Of a DNA stretch of 52,338 bases, positions 43,651 to 51,195 are shown piece after piece. Source of the DNA: Candidatus Avidehalobacter gallistercoris (lineage in GTDB: Bacteria; Bacillota; Dehalobacteriia; UBA4068; UBA4997); NCBI GenBank assembly GCA_018715045.1, contig DVMH01000012.1, positions 1 through 52,338 on the forward strand. The letters run 5' to 3'. The notes under the pieces are model-generated. The model ran no database searches, was not told where the DNA came from, and was given only the letters and a program-made list of their open reading frames with translations. Positions within the stretch are counted from its first letter, which is position 1. Every line of letters starts with the position of its first letter. The translations under genes and the position numbers were made by a program.

Positions 43651-43716
43651 AGTATAGTCAAATAAATGGCTATACTATTATACCCTACATTTTAACATCT
43701 TTTGTGTTTTTGTCAA
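43651..43716 (-). promoter_or_regulatory. Promoter and dyad upstream of the TrpX-like gene
   Basis: On the minus strand TTGACA (complement of 43711-43716), 16-base spacer, TAAAAT (complement of 43689-43694). Downstream of it AGTATAG (43651-43657) and CTATACT (43670-43676) form a perfect 7-bp dyad with 12-base spacing, a possible operator for the LysR protein. Confidence 0.6.
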
Positions 43717-43737
43717 GCCGCTGTTAATGTTTTCCGA

Positions 43738-44712
43738 TTAAAGCGGCGGGAAGGCGGGCAGAAACTCATACGTATACATCTGGCGCGCCATGTCAATAAA
43801 GCCTTTCAGCGCGGTTCCCTGATATGCACCTTTGGCGGTGGCGGCCACGAACTTCATACCGTACTCGCCTGGTGTTTCGCCGATGGAAAGCACGGCTGGT
43901 TTCACGCGCAGCATCAGGTTATAGGCAAGATATTCCAGAGAGAGATACGCGCCGTAACCATAGGCCGCCAGATTAAGTGCCGTCAGATGGTTGCTGATAC
44001 GAATAGCCGTGGGCGGTTCGATACCGTAATCGCGGAACGCCTGCTGGGCGATCTGTTCGGTGTGCTGCTCTGGGTAGTTGCGGATAAACGGTTCAGAGGC
44101 GAGCTCTCGCAAATCCACCCATGGGTGAGCGAAGCCGGAACGCTGTTCTCTGGGCAGATGCTCGTATAGCTGCTGCGACACGAACAGAACTACTGCGTCT
44201 TGAATAATTTGCTGATAGGCCAGCTTGTCGTTGTGGCTGACCAGATTGATAAACGCTACGTCCAATGTACCCGATAACAGCATTTCCTCCAGCTGCTGCG
44301 CGTCGGCTTCGGTGCATTGCACTTCGATCTGGGGAAATCTCTGCCGGAAATTGTGTAGCATCATCGGCAGAAAATAGATCCCCCGGGTTGGTGTTATACC
44401 CAGTCGTATCAGACCGTTTTCATGGTTTTTAATATCCTGCAACTGCTGCGAAAGTCCGCTTCGCCCCAGCAGCAGCCCGCGCCCCTGCTCCACCACGCAG
44501 CTGCCCGCATAGGTGGGCAGCATTTGCTTGCCCAGCCGGTTGAACAGCGGGATGCCCAGGCGCGTCTCCAAATTTTTCAGATAGATACTCAGCGCCGGCT
44601 GGGTGATGTGGAGCCTTGCTGCCGCTCGCGATATACTGTGCTCCTGCGCAATCATGCTGACGTACTCAATATCCCGAAAATCCAGCTGCATGGCCAATGT
44701 GTTGTGTTCCAT
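43738..44712 (-). CDS. LysR-family transcriptional regulator
   Basis: A 324-residue regulator with an N-terminal helix-turn-helix (HSISRAAARLHITQPALSIYLKNLETRLGIPLFNR) and an effector-binding domain (IRLGITPTRGIYFLPMML, then VEVQCTEAD and LDVAFINLV). Start ATG 44712 has GGAGAG. It sits between the ABC importer (same strand, downstream) and a divergent, truncated nitroreductase, so either or both could be its targets. Confidence 0.92.
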   Translation of the reverse strand: MEHNTLAMQLDFRDIEYVSMIAQEHSISRAAARLHITQPALSIYLKNLETRLGIPLFNRLGKQMLPTYAGSCVVEQGRGLLLGRSGLSQQLQDIKNHENGLIRLGITPTRGIYFLPMMLHNFRQRFPQIEVQCTEADAQQLEEMLLSGTLDVAFINLVSHNDKLAYQQIIQDAVVLFVSQQLYEHLPREQRSGFAHPWVDLRELASEPFIRNYPEQHTEQIAQQAFRDYGIEPPTAIRISNHLTALNLAAYGYGAYLSLEYLAYNLMLRVKPAVLSIGETPGEYGMKFVAATAKGAYQGTALKGFIDMARQMYTYEFLPAFPPL

Positions 44713-44748
44713 AACCGCTCTCCTATATATAATAATTATTATTTTTAT

Positions 44749-44776
44749 ATTATAGATAGGCAAAGCAAATTGTCAA
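44749..44776 (-). promoter_or_regulatory. Promoter of the LysR regulator gene
   Basis: Minus strand TTGACA (complement of 44771-44776), 16-base spacer, TATAAT (complement of 44749-44754). An AT-rich palindrome (AATAATTATT region, about 44731-44740) lies between it and the start codon. Confidence 0.75.
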
Positions 44777-44795
44777 GCGTGGGCGGTTGAGTTGA

Positions 44796-44824
44796 TTGAC
44801 GCTGTTTAAACGAAGTGATATAAT
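44796..44824 (+). promoter_or_regulatory. Promoter of the truncated nitroreductase
   Basis: TTGACG (44796-44801), 17-base spacer, TATAAT (44819-44824), 32 bases before the ATG. It is divergent from the LysR promoter. Confidence 0.8.
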
Positions 44825-44855
44825 CTTACTAATATTATAATAAGGAGGCGTTATC

Positions 44856-45179
44856 ATGACTTTTAACGAATTGGCAGGCAAACGCTATTCCTGCAAAAAG
44901 TTTGACGGACGACCAGTGGAGGAGAAACAGCTGGCGGCGATTTTGGAAGCGGGCAGACTGGCGCCCACAGCGAAAAATTTGCAAGAGCAGCGGATCTATG
45001 TTATCCAATCACCGGAGGGGCTGGCTAAGGTGGATGAGCTGACTCCCTGCCGTTACGGCGCCGCTACGGTGCTGCTGGTGGCTTTTGATAAGAACAATGT
45101 GTTCACTTACCCTGGCGGCGAGCGAACTTCCGGCGTGGAGGACGCAGCTATTGTGGCTACGCATATGGTTAAATCATAA
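44856..45179 (+). pseudogene. Nitroreductase, truncated at the island boundary
   Basis: The 107-residue frame has the normal N-terminal half of a small nitroreductase: FNELAGKRYSCKKFDGRPVEE, ILEAGRLAPTAKNLQEQRIY and ends in GVEDAAIVATHMVKS. Members run to about 165-200 residues and continue after THM with the second FMN-binding half, which is missing. The break coincides with the beginning of the GC-rich island. It has a promoter and AAGGAGG site, so it was functional before. The lost 3' part may lie at the far end of the island. Confidence 0.82.
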
Positions 45180-45246
45180 TAGGAACCCTGCAATATCAAG
45201 GCTTTGCGAGCCTGAGAAAATCAAAAAGACCTATCACATTACGCAG
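45165..45246. other. Predicted left boundary of the integrative element
   Basis: Homology to nitroreductase stops near 45165-45175. GGCTTTGCGAGCC (45200-45212) is a short imperfect dyad typical of recombinase ends. The exact junction and attachment site cannot be fixed without the right end. Confidence 0.4.
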
Positions 45247-45281
45247 AACGCCGTCCGAGGAGACACTCGGGCGGCGTTTTT
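45247..45281 (+). terminator. Terminator at the left end of the island
   Basis: A 13-bp stem (45247-45259 with 45266-45278; one G-T pair) with GAGACA loop, followed by TTTTT. It isolates the island genes from host transcription. Confidence 0.9.
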
Positions 45282-45390
45282 GTGTGGCGGGAGAGGTCAG
45301 AGGGGGTGAAAATCAGAAAAAAATAAGTATAAAATTTTCGGGCAAAAATTTGTGCAACACTCCAAAAATTAAAAAGTCAGGAGGAATTGA

Positions 45391-47052
45391 ATGGCAGACG
45401 AAAAAGTGAAGGGCGGCTCGGATGAGGTCAGCTCCGCCGAGCCCGAAGTCATGGAGCAGGCCGCCGTGGACACCCCGCCTGAGGCCGCTGCCCCGGAGCC
45501 GGAAGTGGCAGAACCGGCGGAGCCCGCCGCTGGTGAGCCCGCTATGGCTGAACCTGAGCCGGAGACCCCCGGTGGGGATATGTCGCCCCAGGTGGATGGC
45601 CAGGAGCAGCCGGACGCGGCGGAGTCCGTGGCAGAAGATGCCCCCGCCCAGGCGTCCCTGTTCGGTGAGGAGGCCCCCGCTGCAGAGCAGCCGGAGCCCC
45701 CTGCCCCCGGCGAGGACGGCGAGGTGGTGGTGTCCTTTGAGCAGATCAGCGAACTCATCTCCAAGCGCAACCAGGAGGCACGGGCGGCCATTGAGCAGGA
45801 GGAGGCCGCTGTCCCCCAGCCGGGGGACGTGGACAAGGGCTCGGATGAACCGTCCCAGCAGGAACCTGCTCCCAAGCGCCGGGGGCGTCCCCCCAAGGAG
45901 AAAAAGCCGGAACGTGAGGAAAAGACGGATAAGCCCCGCCGTGGCCGTAAGACTAAAGAGGCAGCCCCGGATAAGGACGCGCCAAAGGGCAAGGGCAGAG
46001 ACAAAGTGTCCCAAGGCAGGCGGGGCAAGGCCGCCCAGGAGCAGGCCGCCCCTGGCGGCGGCGCTGCCGGTGACGCTCCCGTTGCCGGGAAGGATACCCC
46101 TGGCGACACCTCAACGCCCCTTACGGCGGACGAGGTTTTCGGCCAGAAGGACGCCACCCGCGCCGTCAAGGAGGAAGTGGTCTATCTTGATCTCTCTGAA
46201 CTCTATCCGTTCAAAGACCATTCCTTCCAGGTGCGGGAGGACGCGGAAATGCAGTCCCTGGTGGAGAGCGTCAAGACTGGCGGCGTGAACCAGCCCGCCC
46301 TCGTCCGCCCCCGGGAGGGCGGCGGCTATGAGATCATCGCGGGCCACCGCCGCCAGAAGGCCAGTGAGCTGGCCGGGTATCGGAATATGCCCTGTATCGT
46401 CCGCAACATGACGGACGATGAGGCCATCCTCGCCATGACGGATGACAACCTGCGCCACCGGGAGCATATCCTCCCCACGGAGAAGGCCAAGGCGCTCCAG
46501 CAGCAGGTGGAGGCTATTTCCCACCAGGGCACCGTTCTCAAAGGTGTCGCCGAGGGCGACATCGGCAAACGGTCAACGGAGATCGTGGGGACCCGCAACG
46601 GCATGAACTACAAAAAGGTCATGCGGTATATCCGGCTCAATGAGTTAGTGCCAGAGCTGAAGGACATGGTAGACGGCACAGCGGTGACCGCCGCCGGGGA
46701 GCCTGTGAAAAAGCTGGGATTCATCCCGGCTGTGGAGCTGTCGTATATTCGCCCCCGCAACCAGCAGCTCATCGCGGTGTCCATCGAAGGGGAACAGTCC
46801 TCCCCCTCTGTTGCCCAGGTCAAAAAGCTCCGGGAGCTGGATCAGCAGGGAAAGCTCACCGGGGATGTCATTGACGCAATTTTAAGTGAAGAGAAGAAGG
46901 AGGTCGGTCAGGTGATTATCAGCACGGACGAACTGAACAAGTATTTCGGCAAGGAAGTCACGCCCCGGCAGATGAAGGAGCAGATCATGGCCCTGCTGGA
47001 CGAGTGGAAGGAAAAGCAACCGCCGGAGAAGAAGGCGGAATTGGAGAAGTGA
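45391..47052 (+). CDS. ParB/RepB/Spo0J-family protein with long disordered N-terminus
   Basis: A 553-residue protein. Residues 1-165 are acidic and rich in Pro, Ala, Glu; about 165-230 are very basic (KRRGRPPKEKKPEREEK). The ParB N-terminal domain begins near 255 (YLDLSELYPFKDHSFQV), with the CTP-binding motif GHRRQKASEL, the RHREHILPTEKAKAL motif and a helix-turn-helix after it. Related proteins occur in conjugative elements of Clostridia and take part in stability or replication. No ParA is seen next to it in the window. AGGAGG precedes ATG 45391. Codon use is strongly GC-rich. Confidence 0.88.
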   Translation: MADEKVKGGSDEVSSAEPEVMEQAAVDTPPEAAAPEPEVAEPAEPAAGEPAMAEPEPETPGGDMSPQVDGQEQPDAAESVAEDAPAQASLFGEEAPAAEQPEPPAPGEDGEVVVSFEQISELISKRNQEARAAIEQEEAAVPQPGDVDKGSDEPSQQEPAPKRRGRPPKEKKPEREEKTDKPRRGRKTKEAAPDKDAPKGKGRDKVSQGRRGKAAQEQAAPGGGAAGDAPVAGKDTPGDTSTPLTADEVFGQKDATRAVKEEVVYLDLSELYPFKDHSFQVREDAEMQSLVESVKTGGVNQPALVRPREGGGYEIIAGHRRQKASELAGYRNMPCIVRNMTDDEAILAMTDDNLRHREHILPTEKAKALQQQVEAISHQGTVLKGVAEGDIGKRSTEIVGTRNGMNYKKVMRYIRLNELVPELKDMVDGTAVTAAGEPVKKLGFIPAVELSYIRPRNQQLIAVSIEGEQSSPSVAQVKKLRELDQQGKLTGDVIDAILSEEKKEVGQVIISTDELNKYFGKEVTPRQMKEQIMALLDEWKEKQPPEKKAELEK

Positions 47053-47084
47053 GCCCTTGGGACACATTGTCCCAGTGGCTTTTT
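47053..47084 (+). terminator. Terminator after the ParB-like gene
   Basis: TGGGACA (47058-47064) pairs with TGTCCCA (47068-47074), with outer GCC/GGC pairs, followed by TTTTT. It begins right at the stop codon. A near copy follows the next gene. Confidence 0.85.
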
Positions 47085-47118
47085 CCATTTCAACATGATG
47101 ATTATTTGGAGGTGCAAA

Positions 47119-50100
47119 TTGAAGATTCATCACCATACCCCCCGGAGGCTGATGGCCCTGTTTCTGGTTATGGCTGTCATGCTCTCCCTTGTTCCCTCGG
47201 CCTTTGCCGCCCAGGAGGACAACTACCATGACCCGGCGGAACACTGGATCGAGGCGCTCAACCGTACCAACGAACTGGACGCCAACTCGACTGTGACCAT
47301 CGAAACCTTTAATTGCTGTGAGTGTGGGCAGGCTACCTCGTTCCAGGTGTTCCGTGTCCCGGAGTACACCCGCAACGGGGAGACAGCCCTGACACGCAAC
47401 GTCAAGTATTCGGACGGCACCTGCCTGGACGGGGAAAGCAAGGGCGACCTGCTGGACGGCACCCCTGGCAAGGACGCCTATTACACCGGCTACCACTGGA
47501 CCAAGGCGGTCTGTGAGACCTGCGGCACCTTTAACACCAACATGGGTGCCACCAATTACTCCTGTGACAAAAACATCTATTGGCTCTACGACTGTGCCGC
47601 CAATTTCTTCGAGGAGCTACCCATCACAGAATCCATTGAACAGGTAGATAGCAGCTATCACCGTGTCACCACCACCAGCGGCGAGTATTGCGGCTTCTGT
47701 TTCGGAACGTTCGAGGAAACGTCATCGGAGCTGGTACGCCACAATATGGAGAGCGCCATCCGCCCGGAGCTGGCCCATGACCGCTTTGTGGAAATGGACA
47801 CCTGCGCCGCCTGCGGCTATTCCGAAACCGCCTATACCGCTGCAAAGAGCGTTGTAGCGGACTACTTCGGCGTTGTAGACGGCCAGCCCCACACCGTCAC
47901 TGTGTCCGATCTCTCCGACGCGGGCGTTACCACGGCCATCCGCTACGGCAACGAGGCCAATTCCTGCACCCTGACTTCGGCCCCCAACTACACCGAGGCT
48001 GGGGACTATCCGGTTTACTACGAGATAACCTACACCTACCACGACACCGATATGGTGGAGGACGGCGTGGCATTTGTCCATCTGCGGGACGAAACGGTTG
48101 CCGAGGACGGCTCCTGTTCCTGTGGCTGCGGCAATCCAGATTGCGGGTGCCAAGACCCGGACTGTGACGGTTGCTGCTGCGAGGACAAGGGCTGCGGCGA
48201 GAACCACAACTGGACGCTGCTGGACAGCGTAGACCCCACCTGCCTGACCCTGGGCTATGACCGCTATCTCTGTGTCGAGTGCGGCATGATTGAAAAGCGG
48301 GACTATGAGGCGGCCCTGGGCCACGCCTACCAGAGTTCTGTCATCCGGGAGGCCACCTGCGAGGTGCCCGGCAAGACCCTGGACATCTGCCAGCGGTGCG
48401 GCGATACCAAGGAGACCACCATCCCCCAGGGGGAGCATGAGTTCTCTACTTCTACCGTCGCCGCCACCTGCACCAGCCCCGGCTACACCCTGCGGGAGTG
48501 CGCAGTCTGCGGGGAACGACACATTGAGGACATCACCCCGGCGCTGGCCCACAACTATGTGAGCAAGACCACCCCGGCCACCTGCGAGGACGGCGGCAAG
48601 ACCATCCATCTCTGTGAGGGCTGCGGTTCCAGCTTTATCACGGACTATACCGACCCGCTGGGCCACAGCTGGGACGATGGGACTGAGGTAATCGGCTCCA
48701 GCTGCACCGGCGAGGGCATGACCGAGTTTACCTGTGTCCGATGCGGGGCCACTCGCCTGGAGGGCAATCCCGCTGCGGGCCATGTGCCCGGCGCTCCTGC
48801 CACCTGCACCGAGCCCCAGCTCTGCGAGAAGTGCGGCGCGGTGATTGAAAACGCCCTGGGCCACGATTACCAGGAGGAAGTCACCGCGCCCACCTGCACG
48901 GAGATGGGATACACCACCTTTACCTGTACCCGGTGCGGGGACAGCTATGAGGGGGAATATACCGACCTGGCCTCCCATGACTACCAGGAGGAAGTGACCC
49001 CGCCGACTTGTACGGAGATGGGGCACAGCACGTTCACCTGTTCCTGGTGCGGGGATTCCTACGAGGGCAGCTACACCGACCCCACCGGCCACACCCCCAG
49101 TGACTGGATTGTGGATGTGGAACCCACCACGGATTCCGAGGGCTCCCGGCATAAGGAATGTACCACCTGCGGCGAAAAGCTGGAGGAGGAGCCCATTGAG
49201 AAGATCTACCATCAATCCACCACAGACGAGCATGGCGAGGCCATTGTGGGCGGCTATCTGGTGACGGTCAGCGACACCGATACCAAAAACCCCGTGGCCG
49301 GGGCCACCGTGACACTGACCGATGACGAGGCCCTGTCCATTCGGTTGCCCTCTGGCCGCCTGCTGGACTACGACGACCAGACCACCATCCGCGTCCAGCT
49401 CGTCAAGGACGAGTCCCCGGTGGTGGGTATGGGCATCGCCGTCACTGACCGCAACGACAATTATAGCAGCGGCAAGACGGATTCCGCTGGGCAGCTCACT
49501 GTCCCCGGCGGCTCGGATTCCACCAACGAGGACGGCAAGGGCACCGTGGGCTGGGAGGACGCCGACGGCGACCGCCACACCCTCACCGTGAAGGTGGAGG
49601 ACTATGAGACAAAACGTCCCATACCCGATGCCGGTATCTCCATCGGCAAGACGGGCACCATCACCGTCACCCTGCCGGACGGCGAGGACATGGACGTGGA
49701 CAACCGCATCACCGTCACTGTCACCGACCAGGAACGCCAGCCCCGGGAGGGTCTTTCCGTCATCGTGAAGGGCGACCTGGGCCAGACCGAGCGCGGCGAA
49801 ACCGACGGGGCGGGCCAGCTCACCGTGCCTGACGTGGCGGAGTTGGAAACCCACGGGGCCTATGTGGTGGGCTATACGGACGGCAGTTTTGGGCCGGAGC
49901 GGAGTATGCGCCGGAGCGAGGCGGCCACCATCTTTGCCCGCCTGCTCTCCCAGCGCCTGGGCGAGCGTATCGCCGCCCCCACGACCACTACATTCCCGGA
50001 TGTGCCCGCCGATGCATGGTATGCCGGGTATGTGTCCTACCTGACCCGCTACGGCGTGGCCGTGGGCTACACCGACGGCCTGTTCCACGGGGACGAGCCC

Positions 50101-50502
50101 ATCTCCCGTGCGGAGTTTACGGCGATGGCGGTACGGTTCTTTGACGCCTACGGGGACGGCGACCAGGAGATCATGGAGGACTACCAGGACTTTTGGGATG
50201 TGTCCCCCGGCCATTGGGCGGCTGGGTACATCGAGGACGCCGCCCGGCACGGCTGGGTGGTGGGCTACGGCGACGGCACCTTCCAGCCGGAGGATGAAAT
50301 CTCCCGCGCTGAGGTGATGACCATCGTCAACCGTCTGCTGGGCCGCGAGGCCGACCAGGACTACATCGCCAGCGGCCCCCGTGGGCTGGTGCGGTTCCCG
50401 GACGTGCCCAGCAGCCATTGGGCCTACTATGACATTCTGGAGGCGTCCAACCACCATGAGGCGGACGTGTCCGGCGATCCCGAGGTCTGGCAGGAGAAGT
50501 AA
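47119..50502 (+). CDS. Secreted surface protein with Cys-pair repeats and SLH domains
   Basis: A 1127-residue exported protein. The start is taken as TTG 47119, because GGAGGTG (47108-47114) is just before it; the ATG at 47095 lies ahead of that site. A signal peptide (LMALFLVMAVMLSLVPSAFA) is followed by CxxC pairs and a cluster GNPDCGCQDPDCDGC, then nine units of Cys-x8/9-Cys-x2-Cys-Gly with a His-containing link (GHxY) in residues about 370-705, two or three Ig-like beta domains with DGED/GQLTVPG motifs, and at the C-terminus three SLH modules (GYTDGSFGPERSMRRSEAA; GYTDGLFHGDEPISRAEF; GYGDGTFQPEDEISRAEV). SLH domains anchor proteins to cell-wall polymers. Function unknown; it may be an adhesin or conjugation aid. 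Confidence 0.86.
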   Translation: MKIHHHTPRRLMALFLVMAVMLSLVPSAFAAQEDNYHDPAEHWIEALNRTNELDANSTVTIETFNCCECGQATSFQVFRVPEYTRNGETALTRNVKYSDGTCLDGESKGDLLDGTPGKDAYYTGYHWTKAVCETCGTFNTNMGATNYSCDKNIYWLYDCAANFFEELPITESIEQVDSSYHRVTTTSGEYCGFCFGTFEETSSELVRHNMESAIRPELAHDRFVEMDTCAACGYSETAYTAAKSVVADYFGVVDGQPHTVTVSDLSDAGVTTAIRYGNEANSCTLTSAPNYTEAGDYPVYYEITYTYHDTDMVEDGVAFVHLRDETVAEDGSCSCGCGNPDCGCQDPDCDGCCCEDKGCGENHNWTLLDSVDPTCLTLGYDRYLCVECGMIEKRDYEAALGHAYQSSVIREATCEVPGKTLDICQRCGDTKETTIPQGEHEFSTSTVAATCTSPGYTLRECAVCGERHIEDITPALAHNYVSKTTPATCEDGGKTIHLCEGCGSSFITDYTDPLGHSWDDGTEVIGSSCTGEGMTEFTCVRCGATRLEGNPAAGHVPGAPATCTEPQLCEKCGAVIENALGHDYQEEVTAPTCTEMGYTTFTCTRCGDSYEGEYTDLASHDYQEEVTPPTCTEMGHSTFTCSWCGDSYEGSYTDPTGHTPSDWIVDVEPTTDSEGSRHKECTTCGEKLEEEPIEKIYHQSTTDEHGEAIVGGYLVTVSDTDTKNPVAGATVTLTDDEALSIRLPSGRLLDYDDQTTIRVQLVKDESPVVGMGIAVTDRNDNYSSGKTDSAGQLTVPGGSDSTNEDGKGTVGWEDADGDRHTLTVKVEDYETKRPIPDAGISIGKTGTITVTLPDGEDMDVDNRITVTVTDQERQPREGLSVIVKGDLGQTERGETDGAGQLTVPDVAELETHGAYVVGYTDGSFGPERSMRRSEAATIFARLLSQRLGERIAAPTTTTFPDVPADAWYAGYVSYLTRYGVAVGYTDGLFHGDEPISRAEFTAMAVRFFDAYGDGDQEIMEDYQDFWDVSPGHWAAGYIEDAARHGWVVGYGDGTFQPEDEISRAEVMTIVNRLLGREADQDYIASGPRGLVRFPDVPSSHWAYYDILEASNHHEADVSGDPEVWQEK

Positions 50503-50535
50503 GCGGCCCCTGGGACACTTTGTCCCAAGGCTTTT
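50503..50535 (+). terminator. Terminator after the SLH gene, near copy of the one before it
   Basis: TGGGACA (50511-50517) pairs with TGTCCCA (50521-50527), loop CTT, outer GCC/GGC, then TTTT. Stop codon context and hairpin resemble those after the ParB-like gene. Confidence 0.85.
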
Positions 50536-50551
50536 ATGCTCGTCCATCCCG

Positions 50552-50716
50552 GAGCTCTGGTGGTATATATCCCCCGTCGCCGCCGTCATTCCGGCACAGG
50601 CGGGAGCGGGCAGTCAAGGGGGCGGAACGCCCCGCCGCTTGCGGCGGCTTGCCCTTGACGGCCCGCCCCGGCTGTGCTATCTCTCACGGCGCGGCGGGGG
50701 TATATCCTCCAGAGCC
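50552..50716. repeat. Large nested imperfect inverted repeat
   Basis: An outer arm around 50555-50585 (CTCTGGTGGTATATAT...) pairs with one around 50688-50714 (...TATATCCTCCAGAG), an inner arm GGGCAGTCAAGGG (50608-50620) with CCCTTGACGGCCC (50652-50664), and the centre holds a perfect hairpin CCGCCGC-TT-GCGGCGG (50632-50647). The whole element, about 165 bases, is GC-rich and shows no reading frame. It may be a structured RNA, a miniature inverted-repeat element or a protein-binding site such as an origin of transfer. Confidence 0.75.
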
Positions 50717-50719
50717 ACA

Positions 50720-50741
50720 CCCCGCCCATGAATGGGCGGGG
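50720..50741. repeat. Short perfect hairpin next to the nested repeat
   Basis: CCCCGCCCAT (50720-50729) pairs with ATGGGCGGGG (50732-50741), loop GA. It has no T-run and lies 64 bases before the next start codon. Confidence 0.8.
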
Positions 50742-50804
50742 ATGGGGGTGGGCTGAACGAACTACAGGAACATCTATATTGTAATGTATTGGAGGTATCT
50801 CAAT

Positions 50805-51155
50805 ATGAAAAGGCCCCTTGCGTATATCACCGCTCCCTGGAAAGGCGACATCGCGGACAACGCGGAGCAGGCGGCGCAGTATTGCCGGGCTGTCTATGAG
50901 GCGGGCTATGCACCCATCTGCCCCACGCTGTTCCTGCCCCTGTTCCTCAATGACCCGGTACCCCAGGAGCACAAGGACGGCATCGACATTGGCCGTGACC
51001 TGCTCCGGCGCTCCCGTGTGCTGGTGGTCTGCGGCCATATCGTCACGGAGGAAATGAAAAACGACATCGCCATCGCCCAGCGGCTGGGCATCACCGCCAC
51101 CACCCTGGAGGGCATTTTGACCGTGAAGGGCCAGGGCAAGCGCCGCCGTGGGTAA
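50805..51155 (+). CDS. DUF4406-like small protein
   Basis: A 116-residue protein of a family seen in phages and conjugative elements. The start MKRPLAYITAPWKGD and the Rossmann-like pattern (RAVYEAGYAPICPTLFLP, RSRVLVVCGHIVTEEMKNDI) are typical of nucleoside 2-deoxyribosyltransferase-like DUF4406 proteins. Some members may process nucleotides, but the active-site residues are not clear here. ATG 50805 has GGAGGT at 50791-50796. Confidence 0.8.
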   Translation: MKRPLAYITAPWKGDIADNAEQAAQYCRAVYEAGYAPICPTLFLPLFLNDPVPQEHKDGIDIGRDLLRRSRVLVVCGHIVTEEMKNDIAIAQRLGITATTLEGILTVKGQGKRRRG

Positions 51156-51178
51156 ACGTGGAGCCCGGGCACACGAGG

Positions 51179-51195
51179 GGAGGTGAGGCAATATT
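51179..51195 (+). promoter_or_regulatory. Ribosome binding site deciding an ATT start (first ArdA)
   Basis: GGAGG (51179-51183) is followed after 9 bases by ATT (51193-51195). The frame is closed by TGA at 51184-51186 and no ATG, GTG or TTG occurs between this stop and GTG 51292. Confidence 0.7.

Noticed and set aside
43617-43737. T-box or trp riboswitch before the TrpX-like gene
   Set aside because: The leader is short and no specifier or antiterminator motif is visible; only a promoter and a dyad are found.
47722-50589. 955-codon open frame on the minus strand opposite the SLH gene
   Set aside because: The GC-rich codon bias of the SLH gene leaves its antisense frame open. The plus-strand protein has a signal peptide, repeats and SLH motifs, and the minus frame has no known domain or ribosome site.
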